Below, piece after piece: positions 26,739-35,144 of a stretch of DNA of 64,000 nt (positions are counted from its first letter, which is position 1; every line of letters starts with the position of its first letter). The stretch spans positions 871,693-935,692 of the forward strand of contig NZ_JH651384.1 of NCBI RefSeq assembly GCF_000260135.1, read 5' to 3'. Below the pieces are notes generated by a model that saw only the letters and a program-made list of their open reading frames with translations, was not told the origin of the DNA and did not search any database. Both the position numbers and the translations under genes were made by a program. The stretch comes from Thiothrix nivea DSM 5205 (GTDB lineage Bacteria; Pseudomonadota; Gammaproteobacteria; Thiotrichales; Thiotrichaceae).

Positions 26739-26945
26739 ATGGCTGCAAGCACACAAACTACCCCGACAACAGACCGCGCCTTGAAAATTGGCGAAGTCCG
26801 CGGACTTGTCGGGCTTGGAACATCCCGCATCTATGAACTTGAAAAGGCAGGCCAATTCCCAAGGCGTCGCCTGTTCGGTTCACGTTCGGTTCGCTGGCTG
26901 CAAAGCGAAATCATGGCCTACATCCAGAGCAGGCCAGCAGCATGA
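26739..26945 (+). CDS. AlpA-family excisionase/regulator
   Basis: A 68-residue winged-helix protein of the MerR/AlpA type: ALKIGEVRGLVGLGTSRIYELEKAGQFPRR split over the helix-turn-helix, then GSRSVRWLQSEIMAYI. Such proteins control excision or transcription in P4-like satellites and prophages. AGAGG lies 8 bases upstream of the ATG. Its stop overlaps the next start by 4 bases. Confidence 0.88.
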   Translation: MAASTQTTPTTDRALKIGEVRGLVGLGTSRIYELEKAGQFPRRRLFGSRSVRWLQSEIMAYIQSRPAA

Positions 26946-27367
26946 ACCAGACACCCCAAAACCCGGCGGGGGCGCTACCCTGCCGGGCAAGCAATACACC
27001 TACCCCATCTCCCGAGTTTCGGTTCAGCAGCGGCAATGCAGGGATGGTTCAGCGAAAAATCATTAACCACCTGTTGGCGCTTGCTGAGCAAGGCTTTGAC
27101 CGTCTGCCAGCCATGGAACGGCTTGAGATGGCTGGAACGGATGCGATCCGCAAGGTTTGCGCCCCCGCCAAGAACCCGATGGAACACATCAGCAGGCTAC
27201 GCGCCCTGAACGGCGGGGCGTGCATTGTCACCATTGGGGTGCAGGCTGCAAGGAACGGGAAGTCGGGGAAGTCACCCGGATACTATTCTATCCCAATGGA
27301 AACCCGGCAGGCGTGGCGCTATGCCGTGCGCAGGCCGAAGGTTATCAACCCGGAGGCGGAACGGTGA
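26942..27367 (+). CDS. Element-encoded hypothetical protein
   Basis: A 141-residue soluble protein, translationally coupled to the AlpA-like gene (ATGA) and to the Toprim gene (GTGA). Its central part (MVQRKIINHLLALAEQGFDRL, then ALNGGACIVTIGVQAARNGKSG) could be a small DNA-binding module, but I do not recognise a family. The compact coupling to replication genes suggests an accessory role in replication or its control. Confidence 0.6.
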   Translation: MNQTPQNPAGALPCRASNTPTPSPEFRFSSGNAGMVQRKIINHLLALAEQGFDRLPAMERLEMAGTDAIRKVCAPAKNPMEHISRLRALNGGACIVTIGVQAARNGKSGKSPGYYSIPMETRQAWRYAVRRPKVINPEAER

Positions 27368-28347
27368 ACCTGCAAGCGCATATGCAAGCCAATATAGGGG
27401 ATGCCATCGCCAGCCCCGTCATTGATGGCAAATGGCACTCAGGGCGCGGCAAGGGCAAAGACAAGATTTCCTATGTCGGGCATTACCTGCCCAAGGGGAT
27501 GCTTGTCCGATACCGCCACTGGAAGGAATCAGGCGAGGAGTGCTTTACGTGGCGGGAGTGGGGCAACAGCCAGGACGAACTTGACCCGACCGAATACCGC
27601 CGCAAGCGCGAAGAGGCGCAAGCCAGGGCAGACGCCGCAGCACGGCAGGCAGAGGCAGAGCGGGCGGAACTGCTGGCAATCCTGCAAACCATCATCCGCG
27701 AATCAGCACCGGCAGACCATGACCACCCGTACCCATTGGGTAAGCGAATCATCGCAATGGGTGCACGGCAAGCCACCAAGCGTTACCAGATTGTTCCAGC
27801 GACCGCAGACACCAAGGCGCAATACATCGCCCCTGATGATTGCCTGATACCCGTCTACAGCCACACCGGCCAATTGCAGGGCATCCAGCAGATCACCAGC
27901 ACCGGCTACAAGCTGATGCGCGGAACCTTCAAGGATGGGCTGTTGTGGATCGGGGGCGGGCTGACCACGGGCGAAGTGCCAAACCGCTTATTCATCGCTG
28001 AGGGCTGGGCGACAGCTTGCACCGTTCACATGCGCACCCGGAACCCTGTCGTGGTGGCGTTTGCAACAAGCAATCTGTTGTCTGCTGGCAGGTGGGCGCG
28101 TGGCCGCTTCCCTGATGCCGGGGTTGTGTTTGCCGTGGACAACGACACCGGCAGCAGCGTCAAGGTACATGGTAGGAAAGTTGTAAACCCCGGCAGGTAC
28201 TACGCCACGCAGGCGGCGCAAGCGCTTGGCGCGGCTACATGCACGCCCCCAATGGGCGGCGACTGGAACGACTGGCACACAAGCCAAACCGCAGACGAAA
28301 AAAAAAGCCCGATTAGCGCAAACCAATCAGGCCATCAATCACTTTGA
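27364..28347 (+). CDS. Toprim-domain primase-like protein
   Basis: A 327-residue protein. An N-terminal region (KWHSGRGKGKDKISYVGHYLP) and an Arg/Ala/Glu-rich helix (about 75-110) precede a C-terminal Toprim domain with FIAEGWATACTV (catalytic Glu) and VVFAVDNDTG (DxD). It ends in GGDWNDWH. This layout resembles the primase half of satellite and plasmid primase-helicases. I use the GTG at 27364, which has GGAGG 7 bases upstream and overlaps the previous stop; the longer open frame has no such signal. It should synthesise primers for element replication together with the downstream protein. Confidence 0.82.
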   Translation: MNLQAHMQANIGDAIASPVIDGKWHSGRGKGKDKISYVGHYLPKGMLVRYRHWKESGEECFTWREWGNSQDELDPTEYRRKREEAQARADAAARQAEAERAELLAILQTIIRESAPADHDHPYPLGKRIIAMGARQATKRYQIVPATADTKAQYIAPDDCLIPVYSHTGQLQGIQQITSTGYKLMRGTFKDGLLWIGGGLTTGEVPNRLFIAEGWATACTVHMRTRNPVVVAFATSNLLSAGRWARGRFPDAGVVFAVDNDTGSSVKVHGRKVVNPGRYYATQAAQALGAATCTPPMGGDWNDWHTSQTADEKKSPISANQSGHQSL

Positions 28348-28364
28348 CACAGGAATTATACCGT

Positions 28365-29801
28365 ATGCAACCAAACGCACAAACCAAAGCTGACGGCCTT
28401 GGCGGGGTTGTCTTTGAATTCCCGGCAGGCAGCAAACGCCCTGAGCCGGAACCCGCCCAACCGTCAACACGGCTCGATCTGCTGAAACACCTACCGGAAG
28501 GCAGCTTCAAGCAATACGTGGATGACGTGGCCTTGATGTGCAACATCCACCAGAGCACCGGCTTACTGATTGCCCTTGGCATTGTTTCAGCCGTGGCGTG
28601 CCGTGTCTTCGGTGTGCAATATCAGAATGGCGACGCTCTGCCCGTTGGTGAATATGTCATCTGTGGCGGGCTTCCCGGCGATGCAAAAAGCCGGATGTTG
28701 AAAACCTTCCAGTGGCCAGTCTTTCAAGCGCACAAAGAAGCTGTGAAGGATTACCGGCGGCGTGAAGCTGAATTCAAGGAAGACCCGGCAAATGAGGGAC
28801 AAAAGTTCAAGGAACCTTACCCGTCCCGCATTTTCATTACTGATTCAACCGTTGAAGCCCTGGAACCCATCCTTGCTAAATCAGGCGGATACTTCGCCCT
28901 TGCCAGTGCGGAACAGGCGGTAATCAACACCTTGACCGGCGCAAGCTATGGCGGGGAAGGGCGCAAGAATAACAACGATCTACCGTTGAAGGGTTTCAAT
29001 GCTGAATACCATGCTTCCAGCAGATCAACCCGCGACAGTTATACCGGGCTGGTTATCGGTTCAATCACTTGCTTTGCGCAACCGGCGGCGATTGAAACCA
29101 TACTGGCAAAATCCGAGGGTTCCGGCATGGCTGAACGCTTCCTGCTGGCAGAAGAGCCAACGCAGCAAGGGACACGCGACCACACCCGGCAACATTACCC
29201 GCAGGCATATAGCCAGAACGTTTATAACCGCATTGTGGGCGAACTGGCGAAGCGGGCATTAGAACAGCCGCAAGACTTTGAAGACCTGCCCGCCTACCGC
29301 ATCAGTTCAAGCGACTGGCACAAAATCTACTTGTTCCGTAACGAACTGGAACCGCACCTTGCAGACGGCGGCAAGTACAGCACCGCCACCATGCGCGGCG
29401 TGGCGTCCAAGGTGGACATGCACATCATGAAGCTTGCGGCGCTACTGGCCTGCCTGTATGAGCACCCCACAGGTGAGATACCCAGCCAGTTCATTGACGC
29501 TGCAATCAGCATCATGAAAGACATGCTCGACAACACGCTAAGCCTATTATTCAAGATTGGCGTTATCGGGTTCAATGCCGAGGAACACCAGATTATTGAT
29601 TACCTTGGCAACCGGAAGGGGGCAACCCGCAGGCAAGTACAGGAAGCGAAAGCAAAGGTAAAACCGTTCCGGGAGTCACAAAGCCCCTATAAGGCTATCA
29701 GTGGCACAATAGACCGGCTGATACAGAAAGGGGTTGTGGTTGAAGCATTGGAAATCGGCCACGACGGCACGGAACGCAGACTGTTATATCTGGCTGCCTG
29801 A
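28365..29801 (+). CDS. DUF3987 replication/helicase-like protein
   Basis: A 478-residue DUF3987 (YfjI-type) protein. It has a divergent P-loop, GGLPGDAKSRML, and the family segments FITDSTVEALEPILAKSGG, FALASAEQAV, FNAEYHASSRST and GMAERFLLAEEP. Members are found beside Toprim proteins in prophages and islands and are thought to be the ATPase half of a primase-helicase. The ATG at 28365 has AGGA upstream; a TTG at 28344 would give coupling to the Toprim gene. The iteron-like cluster 2 starts about 105 bp past the stop. Confidence 0.85.
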   Translation: MQPNAQTKADGLGGVVFEFPAGSKRPEPEPAQPSTRLDLLKHLPEGSFKQYVDDVALMCNIHQSTGLLIALGIVSAVACRVFGVQYQNGDALPVGEYVICGGLPGDAKSRMLKTFQWPVFQAHKEAVKDYRRREAEFKEDPANEGQKFKEPYPSRIFITDSTVEALEPILAKSGGYFALASAEQAVINTLTGASYGGEGRKNNNDLPLKGFNAEYHASSRSTRDSYTGLVIGSITCFAQPAAIETILAKSEGSGMAERFLLAEEPTQQGTRDHTRQHYPQAYSQNVYNRIVGELAKRALEQPQDFEDLPAYRISSSDWHKIYLFRNELEPHLADGGKYSTATMRGVASKVDMHIMKLAALLACLYEHPTGEIPSQFIDAAISIMKDMLDNTLSLLFKIGVIGFNAEEHQIIDYLGNRKGATRRQVQEAKAKVKPFRESQSPYKAISGTIDRLIQKGVVVEALEIGHDGTERRLLYLAA

Positions 29802-30120
29802 ACCTTTCGCCAACCACCACACCAACAGCCGGACACGTTCCGGCTTTGTTGTATCTGCCCATTGGGTAAGTGAGTAGCCGGGCTGCCTGCATTGGTAGGG
29901 CATGGTTTGCGGGAAATGCGGGAACTCTGCGGGAAACATTTCCCGCAAGCAAGAATGGCTACACATAAGGGCTAGAGGGTTATTTACTACTACTTGCGGG
30001 AAATGCGGGAAGTTTTTTGCTTTTGTGCTTTCCCCACCCCAATGGTTCACTTTTTGCCCACCCGAATGAACGATTAGGGCAAACCCCTGGAAGTGCAGGA
30101 ACAAGGGGTCAAATGGCTAG
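29802..30120. other. Non-coding stretch with iteron-like cluster 2
   Basis: This gap between the DUF3987 gene and the right end of the element has no credible coding frame. It contains six copies of the TTGCGGGAA motif: minus-oriented copies at 29907, 29917, 29928, 29994 and 30004, and one plus-oriented copy at 29939-29948. Five are spaced 10-12 bp or in close pairs. It corresponds in content to the cluster at 23355-23492. Confidence 0.75.
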
Positions 30121-30142
30121 AACCGTACCGTAAACCGTACCG
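30121..30142 (+). repeat. Paired AACCGTACCG repeats, right end
   Basis: Two copies (30121-30130 and 30133-30142) occur at 12-bp spacing, in the same orientation and spacing as the pair next to the integrase at 21519-21540. They lie 40 bp inside the right attachment site. Confidence 0.65.
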
Positions 30143-30155
30143 GGAAACGCCAGAC

Positions 30156-30191
30156 AAAAAAAGGGCTGCACCGGAAAGGTTGCAACCCTTT
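30156..30191 (-). terminator. Terminator of tRNA-Asn
   Basis: On the minus strand, AAAGGGTTGC pairs with GCAGCCCTTT (one mismatch), followed by a run of seven T residues, starting 9 bp after the tRNA CCA end. This copy was probably brought in by the element. Confidence 0.65.
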
Positions 30192-30248
30192 GAATTTATT
30201 GGCTCCCCGAGACGGACTCGAACCGCCGACCCAATGATTAACAGTCAT
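30182..30248. repeat. Right attachment site overlapping tRNA-Asn
   Basis: A 67-bp direct repeat of 21338-21404 with one base difference. It covers the T arm, variable loop and anticodon-side 3' half of the intact tRNA-Asn plus the downstream terminator arm. Confidence 0.9.
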
Positions 30249-30275
30249 TTGCTCTACCGACTGAGCTATCGGGGA
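30200..30275 (-). tRNA. tRNA-Asn (GTT)
   Basis: A 76-nt tRNA with encoded CCA. The acceptor stem TCCCCGA pairs with TCGGGGA, the D arm has AGCTCAGTCGGTAGAGC, the anticodon loop is CTGTTAA with anticodon GTT, and the T arm has GGTTCGAGTCC. It starts 21 bp after the dusA stop on the same strand, so it may be cotranscribed. It is the integration target of the element to its left. Confidence 0.97.
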
Positions 30276-30296
30276 ACTGTTGAGGCGCGTATTCTG

Positions 30297-31283
30297 CTAA
30301 ATCCCGGATGAAAGGTCAAGCACTTTTTCTGCTGCCTGACGTAATAAATTTATCCCCACCCCCGGCTTATGGGCATTCTCGCTAATCAAGCGCCGCCAGC
30401 TGCGTGCACCTGGCATTCCCTGGAACAAACCGAGGATGTGACGGCTGATGTGGTTCAGCGGCACGCCAGCATCCAGCTGTAACTGCACATAAGGCAATAA
30501 CGCCGCCAGCACCGCTTTACGGTTGTGGAAAGATGTCCCCGTGCCGTACAACACCAAGTCTACCTGTGCCAGTAACCAAGGGTTATGGTAAGCCTCGCGC
30601 CCCACCATCACCCCATCGACATGCCTTAAATGCTGCTGGCACTGCTCCAGCGTAGTAATGCCACCATTGATGATGATCTCCAGATCCGGGAATTCCTGCT
30701 TGAGCTGATAAACCAGTTCATAGCGTAACGGCGGAATTTCACGGTTCTCTTTCGGGCTAAGCCCTTTCAGCCAGGCTTTGCGGGCATGGACGATGAAGGT
30801 CTGGCAACCGGCTTCAGACACTGTGCTGACAAACTGGCGTAAACCCGCGTAATCCTCCTGTTCGTCGATACCGATGCGGTTTTTGACCGTGACAGGGATG
30901 CTCACCGCAGCTTGCATGGCAGCAACACATTCCGCGATCAGCTGCGGCTCTGCCATCAGGCAAGCACCAAACGCCCCTTTCTGCACCCGTTCGCTGGGGC
31001 AGCCGACGTTGATGTTGACTTCATCGTAGCCGTAATCCTCGGCAATACGGGCGCATTCCGCCATTTCCGCTGGCTCACTGCCGCCGAGTTGCAGGGCGAC
31101 CGGGTGTTCGGCGACATCGAAGCGCAAATGGCGGTCACGGTCACCGTGCAGGATGGCACCAACCGTCACCATTTCGGTGTATAAAACTGCCTGTTTTGTC
31201 AGTAAACGATGAAAATAACGGCAATGCCTATCCGTCCAGTCCAACATCGGGGCGACGGTAAATTTCCTGTTCAGCTTATTCAT
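30297..31283 (-). CDS. dusA: tRNA-dihydrouridine synthase DusA
   Basis: A 328-residue flavoenzyme that reduces uridines 20/20a of tRNA to dihydrouridine. Hallmarks are [37 protein letters not shown] with the catalytic Cys, [24 protein letters not shown] and [10 protein letters not shown]. Length is typical of DusA rather than DusB or DusC. tRNA-Asn lies directly downstream. Confidence 0.96.
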   Translation of the reverse strand: MNKLNRKFTVAPMLDWTDRHCRYFHRLLTKQAVLYTEMVTVGAILHGDRDRHLRFDVAEHPVALQLGGSEPAEMAECARIAEDYGYDEVNINVGCPSERVQKGAFGACLMAEPQLIAECVAAMQAAVSIPVTVKNRIGIDEQEDYAGLRQFVSTVSEAGCQTFIVHARKAWLKGLSPKENREIPPLRYELVYQLKQEFPDLEIIINGGITTLEQCQQHLRHVDGVMVGREAYHNPWLLAQVDLVLYGTGTSFHNRKAVLAALLPYVQLQLDAGVPLNHISRHILGLFQGMPGARSWRRLISENAHKPGVGINLLRQAAEKVLDLSSGI

Positions 31284-31371
31284 ATAATATATTTATCTAT
31301 AAATAATCTGGGCTATAAAACCCAATCGCTACACATATCATATTCTGGCTGTCAAAAGCAGGGGGCTTTAG

Positions 31372-31566
31372 ATGTTGGATACAGAAGTTTTCATGTATTT
31401 CCTGGTCGGGCTGGCCATTATCGGGATTCCAGCCTTCGTGTTCTACCGTATCGGCATGGATATTGGCGTGACCAAGGGCGTCCGCAAGCAATTGATCAAG
31501 GAACTCATGGCCAACGGTATATTGGAAGACGCTGACCTCTCGATCAGGAGCGCACGCCGTAATTGA
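31372..31566 (+). CDS. Small single-pass membrane protein
   Basis: A 64-residue protein with one hydrophobic segment (FMYFLVGLAIIGIPAFVFYRIG) near the N-terminus and a basic, helical tail (VTKGVRKQLIKELM, SIRSARRN). It is divergent from dusA, with GGGGG 8 bases before the ATG. The family is not recognised. A bacteria-type inner membrane small protein is the likely reading. Confidence 0.6.
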   Translation: MLDTEVFMYFLVGLAIIGIPAFVFYRIGMDIGVTKGVRKQLIKELMANGILEDADLSIRSARRN

Positions 31567-31638
31567 CTCAGCGGCAAGCCGCAAGGCGATACGGCTCCGC
31601 CTGAACAGGCAGGAGAGGAAGAACCATCCAACACCCAT

Positions 31639-32451
31639 TCAGCGCTGGCAAACGGGGCAGAACCAAGTGGAGCGCTGCCCTTGGGTAATACGGCGGATAG
31701 GGGCTTGGCAAGCACTACAAAGTTGCTCAGCCCGGTCATAAACCATCAGCTCCAGCTGAAAATACCCCGGCGACCCGTCTTCACGTACAAAATCGCGCAG
31801 GGTTGTTCCCCCGCATTCAATGGCGTAGGCCAGAATCTGGCGGATGGCCTGCGCGAGAGCGTGATAACGTTCGCGGGATACGCGACCCGCAGCCCGGCGT
31901 GGGTCAATCCGGGCAAGGAAGAGCGCTTCGTTGGCATAGATATTTCCCACGCCGACAACGATATGGGCGTTCATGATGAACTCTTTCACGCTGACCTTGC
32001 GCGTGCGTGATTGCTGGTACAGGTAGTCACCGTCAAACGCATCGCCCAACGGTTCAGGGCCAAGGGTGCGTAACAGGGCATGTTGCTGTGGGTTTTCCTC
32101 TGTCCACAGCAGTGCACCAAAACGGCGGGGGTCGTGGTAACGCACAGCCTTCCCGCTTGCCAACACCAGATCAAAATGATCATGCTTGCGTGGTTCCAAC
32201 CCGGCTTCCACAATGCGTAAGCTACCTGACATACCGAGATGGATCAGCGCAACTCCTGCCTGCGTGTGCAGCAAGATGTATTTGCCACGGCGGGTCAACT
32301 CCTGCACCACCTGCCCTTCCAGCACACTGATTTCAGCGGGCACTGGCCAGCGCAGTTTGGGTTGCCGCACCATGACTTTGGCGATGGTCTGACCCTGCAA
32401 CCAGGGTTCAATTCCGCGGCGGGTGGTTTCCACTTCCGGCAATTCGGGCAT
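31639..32451 (-). CDS. mutM: Formamidopyrimidine-DNA glycosylase MutM
   Basis: A 270-residue base-excision repair enzyme that removes 8-oxoguanine and FapyG. After Met removal, the catalytic N-terminal Pro-Glu (MPELPEVE) is intact. Other hallmarks are HLGMSG, HDHFDL, YHDPRRFG, NIYANEALF and a C-terminal zinc finger CSACQ...WFCPVCQR. AGGAAGG lies 7 bases before the ATG at 32451. The longer open frame upstream overlaps the divergent metY promoter and is rejected. Confidence 0.97.
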   Translation of the reverse strand: MPELPEVETTRRGIEPWLQGQTIAKVMVRQPKLRWPVPAEISVLEGQVVQELTRRGKYILLHTQAGVALIHLGMSGSLRIVEAGLEPRKHDHFDLVLASGKAVRYHDPRRFGALLWTEENPQQHALLRTLGPEPLGDAFDGDYLYQQSRTRKVSVKEFIMNAHIVVGVGNIYANEALFLARIDPRRAAGRVSRERYHALAQAIRQILAYAIECGGTTLRDFVREDGSPGYFQLELMVYDRAEQLCSACQAPIRRITQGQRSTWFCPVCQR

Positions 32452-32521
32452 GGCGTTTCCTTCCTGTAGGCAAAACACAGACGCTATGTTATACCTTCTC
32501 CTTCCACCAAGGAGGAGTTCC

Positions 32522-33793
32522 ATGAAAAAAGAGACCATTTCCATACACGGCGGCTATACCACCGACCCAACCACCAAATCCGTCGCCGTACCGTTGTACC
32601 AGACCGTTGCCTACGAATTCGACAATGCCCAACATGGCGCGGATTTGTTCAACCTGGCCGTACCCGGCAATATCTACACCCGCCTGATGAACCCAACCAA
32701 TGATGTGCTGGAACAACGCGTCGCAGCGCTGGAAAACGGCATCGCTGGCCTCGTGCTCAGCTCCGGCATGGCCGCCATCAACTATGCCATCATCAACATC
32801 GCGGAAGCCGGCGACAATATCGTCACCACCCCGCAGCTGTACGGTGGCACTTACACCTTGTTTGCGCACATGTTGCCCAAGCTGGGTATTGAGGTACGCT
32901 TTGCCGAAGATGACAGCCCTGAAGCCATCGACAAGCTGATCGACGCCAAAACCAAGGCGGTTTACTGCGAAACCATCGGCAACCCGGCGGGCAACATCAT
33001 TGACATCGAAGCCATCGCAGCAGTTGCCCACCAGCACGGCGTTGCGGTCATCGTCGACAACACGGTGCCGACCCCGATCCTGTGTACGCCGATTGATTAC
33101 GGCGCTGACATCGTGGTACACGCGCTGACCAAATATATCGGCGGGCATGGCACATCCCTCGGCGGCATTATTGTCGATTCCGGCAAATTCCCGTGGGCGG
33201 AACACAAGGAACGCTACCCCGTCCTGAACAACCCTGAACCTTCCTACCACGGCGTGGTGTACACCGAAGCGCTGGGGCCAGCCGCCTACATTGGCCGCGC
33301 CCGCACCGTGCCACTGCGCAATACTGGCTCCGCCCTGTCGCCATTCAACGCCTTCCTGATCCTGCAAGGGCTGGAAACGCTGGGGCTGCGCATGGAACGC
33401 CACTGCGATAACGCCATCGCGGTCGCCAACTACCTGAAGCAGCATCCAAAAGTTGAGTGGGTGAATTTCGCCGCACTGGAAGGCGACAAGTACTACGATC
33501 TGGCACAGAAATACTTCAACGGCAAACCGGCCTCACTGATGACCTTCGGCATCCAGGGCGGCTTTGAAGCCGGGGTCAAATTCTACGACCAGCTACAGAT
33601 GATCAAACGACTGGTCAATATCGGCGACGCCAAATCGCTGGCTTGCCACCCGGCTTCCACCACCCACCGTCAGTTGACGCCGGACGAGCAACTGAAAGCA
33701 GGCGTCAGGCCGGAAACCATCCGCATCAGCGTGGGCATCGAACATATCGACGACATCATTGCCGATCTGGAACAAGCATTCGCAGTGGTGTAA
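32522..33793 (+). CDS. metY: O-acetylhomoserine sulfhydrylase (MetY-type)
   Basis: A 423-residue PLP-dependent enzyme of the Cys/Met metabolism family that joins sulfide (or methanethiol) to O-acetylhomoserine. The PLP lysine is in [13 protein letters not shown], with VLSSGMAAI and [14 protein letters not shown] as other conserved segments. Length and the [16 protein letters not shown] insert fit MetY rather than MetB or MetC. GGAGG lies 6 bases before the ATG at 32522. It is divergent from mutM. In a sulfide-rich lifestyle this gives direct sulfur assimilation. Confidence 0.93.
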   Translation: MKKETISIHGGYTTDPTTKSVAVPLYQTVAYEFDNAQHGADLFNLAVPGNIYTRLMNPTNDVLEQRVAALENGIAGLVLSSGMAAINYAIINIAEAGDNIVTTPQLYGGTYTLFAHMLPKLGIEVRFAEDDSPEAIDKLIDAKTKAVYCETIGNPAGNIIDIEAIAAVAHQHGVAVIVDNTVPTPILCTPIDYGADIVVHALTKYIGGHGTSLGGIIVDSGKFPWAEHKERYPVLNNPEPSYHGVVYTEALGPAAYIGRARTVPLRNTGSALSPFNAFLILQGLETLGLRMERHCDNAIAVANYLKQHPKVEWVNFAALEGDKYYDLAQKYFNGKPASLMTFGIQGGFEAGVKFYDQLQMIKRLVNIGDAKSLACHPASTTHRQLTPDEQLKAGVRPETIRISVGIEHIDDIIADLEQAFAVV

Positions 33794-33808
33794 GTAAGGA
33801 TACAACTC

Positions 33809-33959
33809 CCCTACCCCAATCTATACTCACGGCAATTCAAAATTCGGTTTCCTCAAAATTCATAACTCATTGATACTTAATTTATTATGAAAAATAAGGA
33901 AACCGAAAACTGAATTGCCGACGGTATACCCATCATTAAGGAAGGTATTTGGGGTAGGG
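33809..33959. repeat. MITE-like 151-bp palindromic element
   Basis: Terminal inverted repeats CCCTACCCCA (33809-33818) and TGGGGTAGGG (33950-33959) enclose a larger pair of inverted arms (33830-33853 and 33897-33920, 24 bp with three mismatches, core CGGCAATTCA...GGTTTCCT). The centre is A+T-rich. There is no coding capacity. It sits between the convergent metY and rhodanese genes and could also act as a two-way terminator. Confidence 0.65.
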
Positions 33960-33972
33960 AGACATGCATCCA

Positions 33973-34443
33973 TTATTGCCGCGCAACCGGCTTGCCTTCC
34001 CCAATCCAGCCAGTAATCCCATGCGTGACGTTGTAAACCTGCGTATAACCCGCTTGCGCCAGCATTTGCGTCCCGGCACGGGTACGGTTACCAGTACGGC
34101 AGATCAGCGCCACCGGCTTGTCGGCAGGAACCATTTTTTGCAGGTCGGCGAGGAAATTCGGTGCAACCGAGCCATTTTTCTCAAACAGGGTCAACAGCTT
34201 GCTGCCTTCCACCACGCCGGTTTGCTGCCATTCTTCCGGCAAGCGGATGTCCACCAGCGTTACCCCTTTCGCCATCAGGTCTTGCAGTTCCGCGTTGGAA
34301 ACATTGCTCACGCTACCTTGCTGCACGGATGCTTCCGCCGCATTCCCGGACTTTTCACCCAGCCCCTGTGCCTTTGAGCAAGCCCCCAGCCCAACAGATG
34401 TGCTGATAGCCAATACCAGTGCCAAAACCTTGACTGCATTCAT
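33973..34443 (-). CDS. Rhodanese-domain lipoprotein
   Basis: A 156-residue exported protein. The signal ends in the lipobox VGLGAC, so a lipid-anchored periplasmic protein is expected. The single rhodanese domain has LVDIRLPEEW and the active-site loop ICRTGNRTRAG with the sulfur-accepting Cys, then GITGWIGEGKPV. It should move sulfane sulfur to an acceptor in the periplasm. A 20-bp palindrome lies 24 bp upstream of the start. Confidence 0.88.
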   Translation of the reverse strand: MNAVKVLALVLAISTSVGLGACSKAQGLGEKSGNAAEASVQQGSVSNVSNAELQDLMAKGVTLVDIRLPEEWQQTGVVEGSKLLTLFEKNGSVAPNFLADLQKMVPADKPVALICRTGNRTRAGTQMLAQAGYTQVYNVTHGITGWIGEGKPVARQ

Positions 34444-34466
34444 GTTTGATCGCTCCCAATCTTTAG

Positions 34467-34486
34467 AAGTATTTAAGCAAATACTT
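34467..34486. promoter_or_regulatory. 20-bp palindrome upstream of rhodanese gene
   Basis: AAGTATTT (34467-34474), spacer AAGC, and AAATACTT (34479-34486) form a perfect 8-4-8 inverted repeat, 24 bp before the rhodanese start. A+T-rich palindromes of this type are typical operators of ArsR-family repressors such as the persulfide sensor BigR. No regulator gene is adjacent, so the assignment is tentative. Confidence 0.5.
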
Positions 34487-34545
34487 ATTTTGCAGCCAAA
34501 CTCGCTTAATTGCCATACAAGAGCCGGGGAAAATTGGGTACAAAA

Positions 34546-35022
34546 TTACATGCAAGACGTTGCGAGCCAATAGCGGCCTGCGTAATGGCGCACCGTATCT
34601 TCTACCGGTAGTTTCTGCAAGCCGCACGCAGCGAAAAAGCTTTCCGCATCTGCTTGCGCCTTGACCAACACCCCGGCGTATCCACCGGCAAGCGCGGCTT
34701 GCTTTACCTCCTGTAACAAACGCTTTCCCAACCCCTGCTGTTGCACATCGGGGTGAACATATAAGCCGTGCAACAGCAAGCCAGACTGCCTCCCCGGCGT
34801 ATCACGCGGATCAGCCGCTTCCCACGCTGCAACAGCGACAATTCCATCCGCTGCCATTTCAATCACCTGTACACTCAGGTGCTGTATATCAGCGGCATCG
34901 TAGCGGTAGCTCGGCAAGGCCAAACGTTTGACCCGTTCAGGCAGTTTCCAGCCCATAACAGCCGCGTCGATAACGCGATTGATGGCAGGTAAATCTTGGA
35001 TAGTGGTGGGTCGGATCTCCAT
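34546..35022 (-). CDS. GNAT family N-acetyltransferase
   Basis: A 158-residue GNAT protein. The acetyl-CoA loop is LYVHPDVQQQGLGKRLLQEV, and the C-terminal AQADAESFFAACGLQKLP is the usual beta6-alpha4 region. The substrate cannot be deduced. The ATG at 35022 (MEIRPTTIQD) is preferred to an upstream TTG; the Shine-Dalgarno is weak. Confidence 0.85.
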   Translation of the reverse strand: MEIRPTTIQDLPAINRVIDAAVMGWKLPERVKRLALPSYRYDAADIQHLSVQVIEMAADGIVAVAAWEAADPRDTPGRQSGLLLHGLYVHPDVQQQGLGKRLLQEVKQAALAGGYAGVLVKAQADAESFFAACGLQKLPVEDTVRHYAGRYWLATSCM

Positions 35023-35063
35023 GCAGCGAGGATACTGCAAGACTGGCCAGGAAGGAAAAAGAC

Positions 35064-35144
35064 CTTGTTTGGGTAAAGCGCCGCGTCTTGTGACCGCACG
35101 TGCCTGAACACAGGTCAGAAGGGAAAGAAGAGACTACATCTGCG
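35064..35144. repeat. Dispersed repeat copy A
   Basis: This segment aligns with 59243-59320 at roughly three-quarters identity, sharing TGGGTAA.GCGCCGC, GTGCCTGAACA and ACATCTGCGAT. Each copy has imperfectly paired ends (CTGT...ACAG). Here it forms the 3' end of the ATPase gene; the other copy begins at the 3' end of a bacterioferritin gene. Confidence 0.55.

Larger units (their letters stand above)
21338..30248. mobile_element. Integrated element in tRNA-Asn, satellite-like
   Basis: The region between the 67-bp direct repeats (unit length 8,844 bp) carries an integrase, a toxin-antitoxin pair, an AlpA regulator, a Toprim protein, a DUF3987 protein, hypothetical proteins and an IS66-family insertion. 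There are no capsid, tail, relaxase or type IV secretion genes. Two clusters of identical short repeats flank the gene block. The gene set fits a P4-like satellite or a small integrative element that replicates after excision and relies on a helper for transfer. Confidence 0.85.

Noticed and set aside
30093-30311. Open frame of 72 codons across the right attachment site
   Set aside because: It is an accidental translation through the paired 10-mers and the antisense strand of tRNA-Asn.
32489-33445. 318-codon antisense frame opposite metY
   Set aside because: Codon-bias shadow of metY with no family match.
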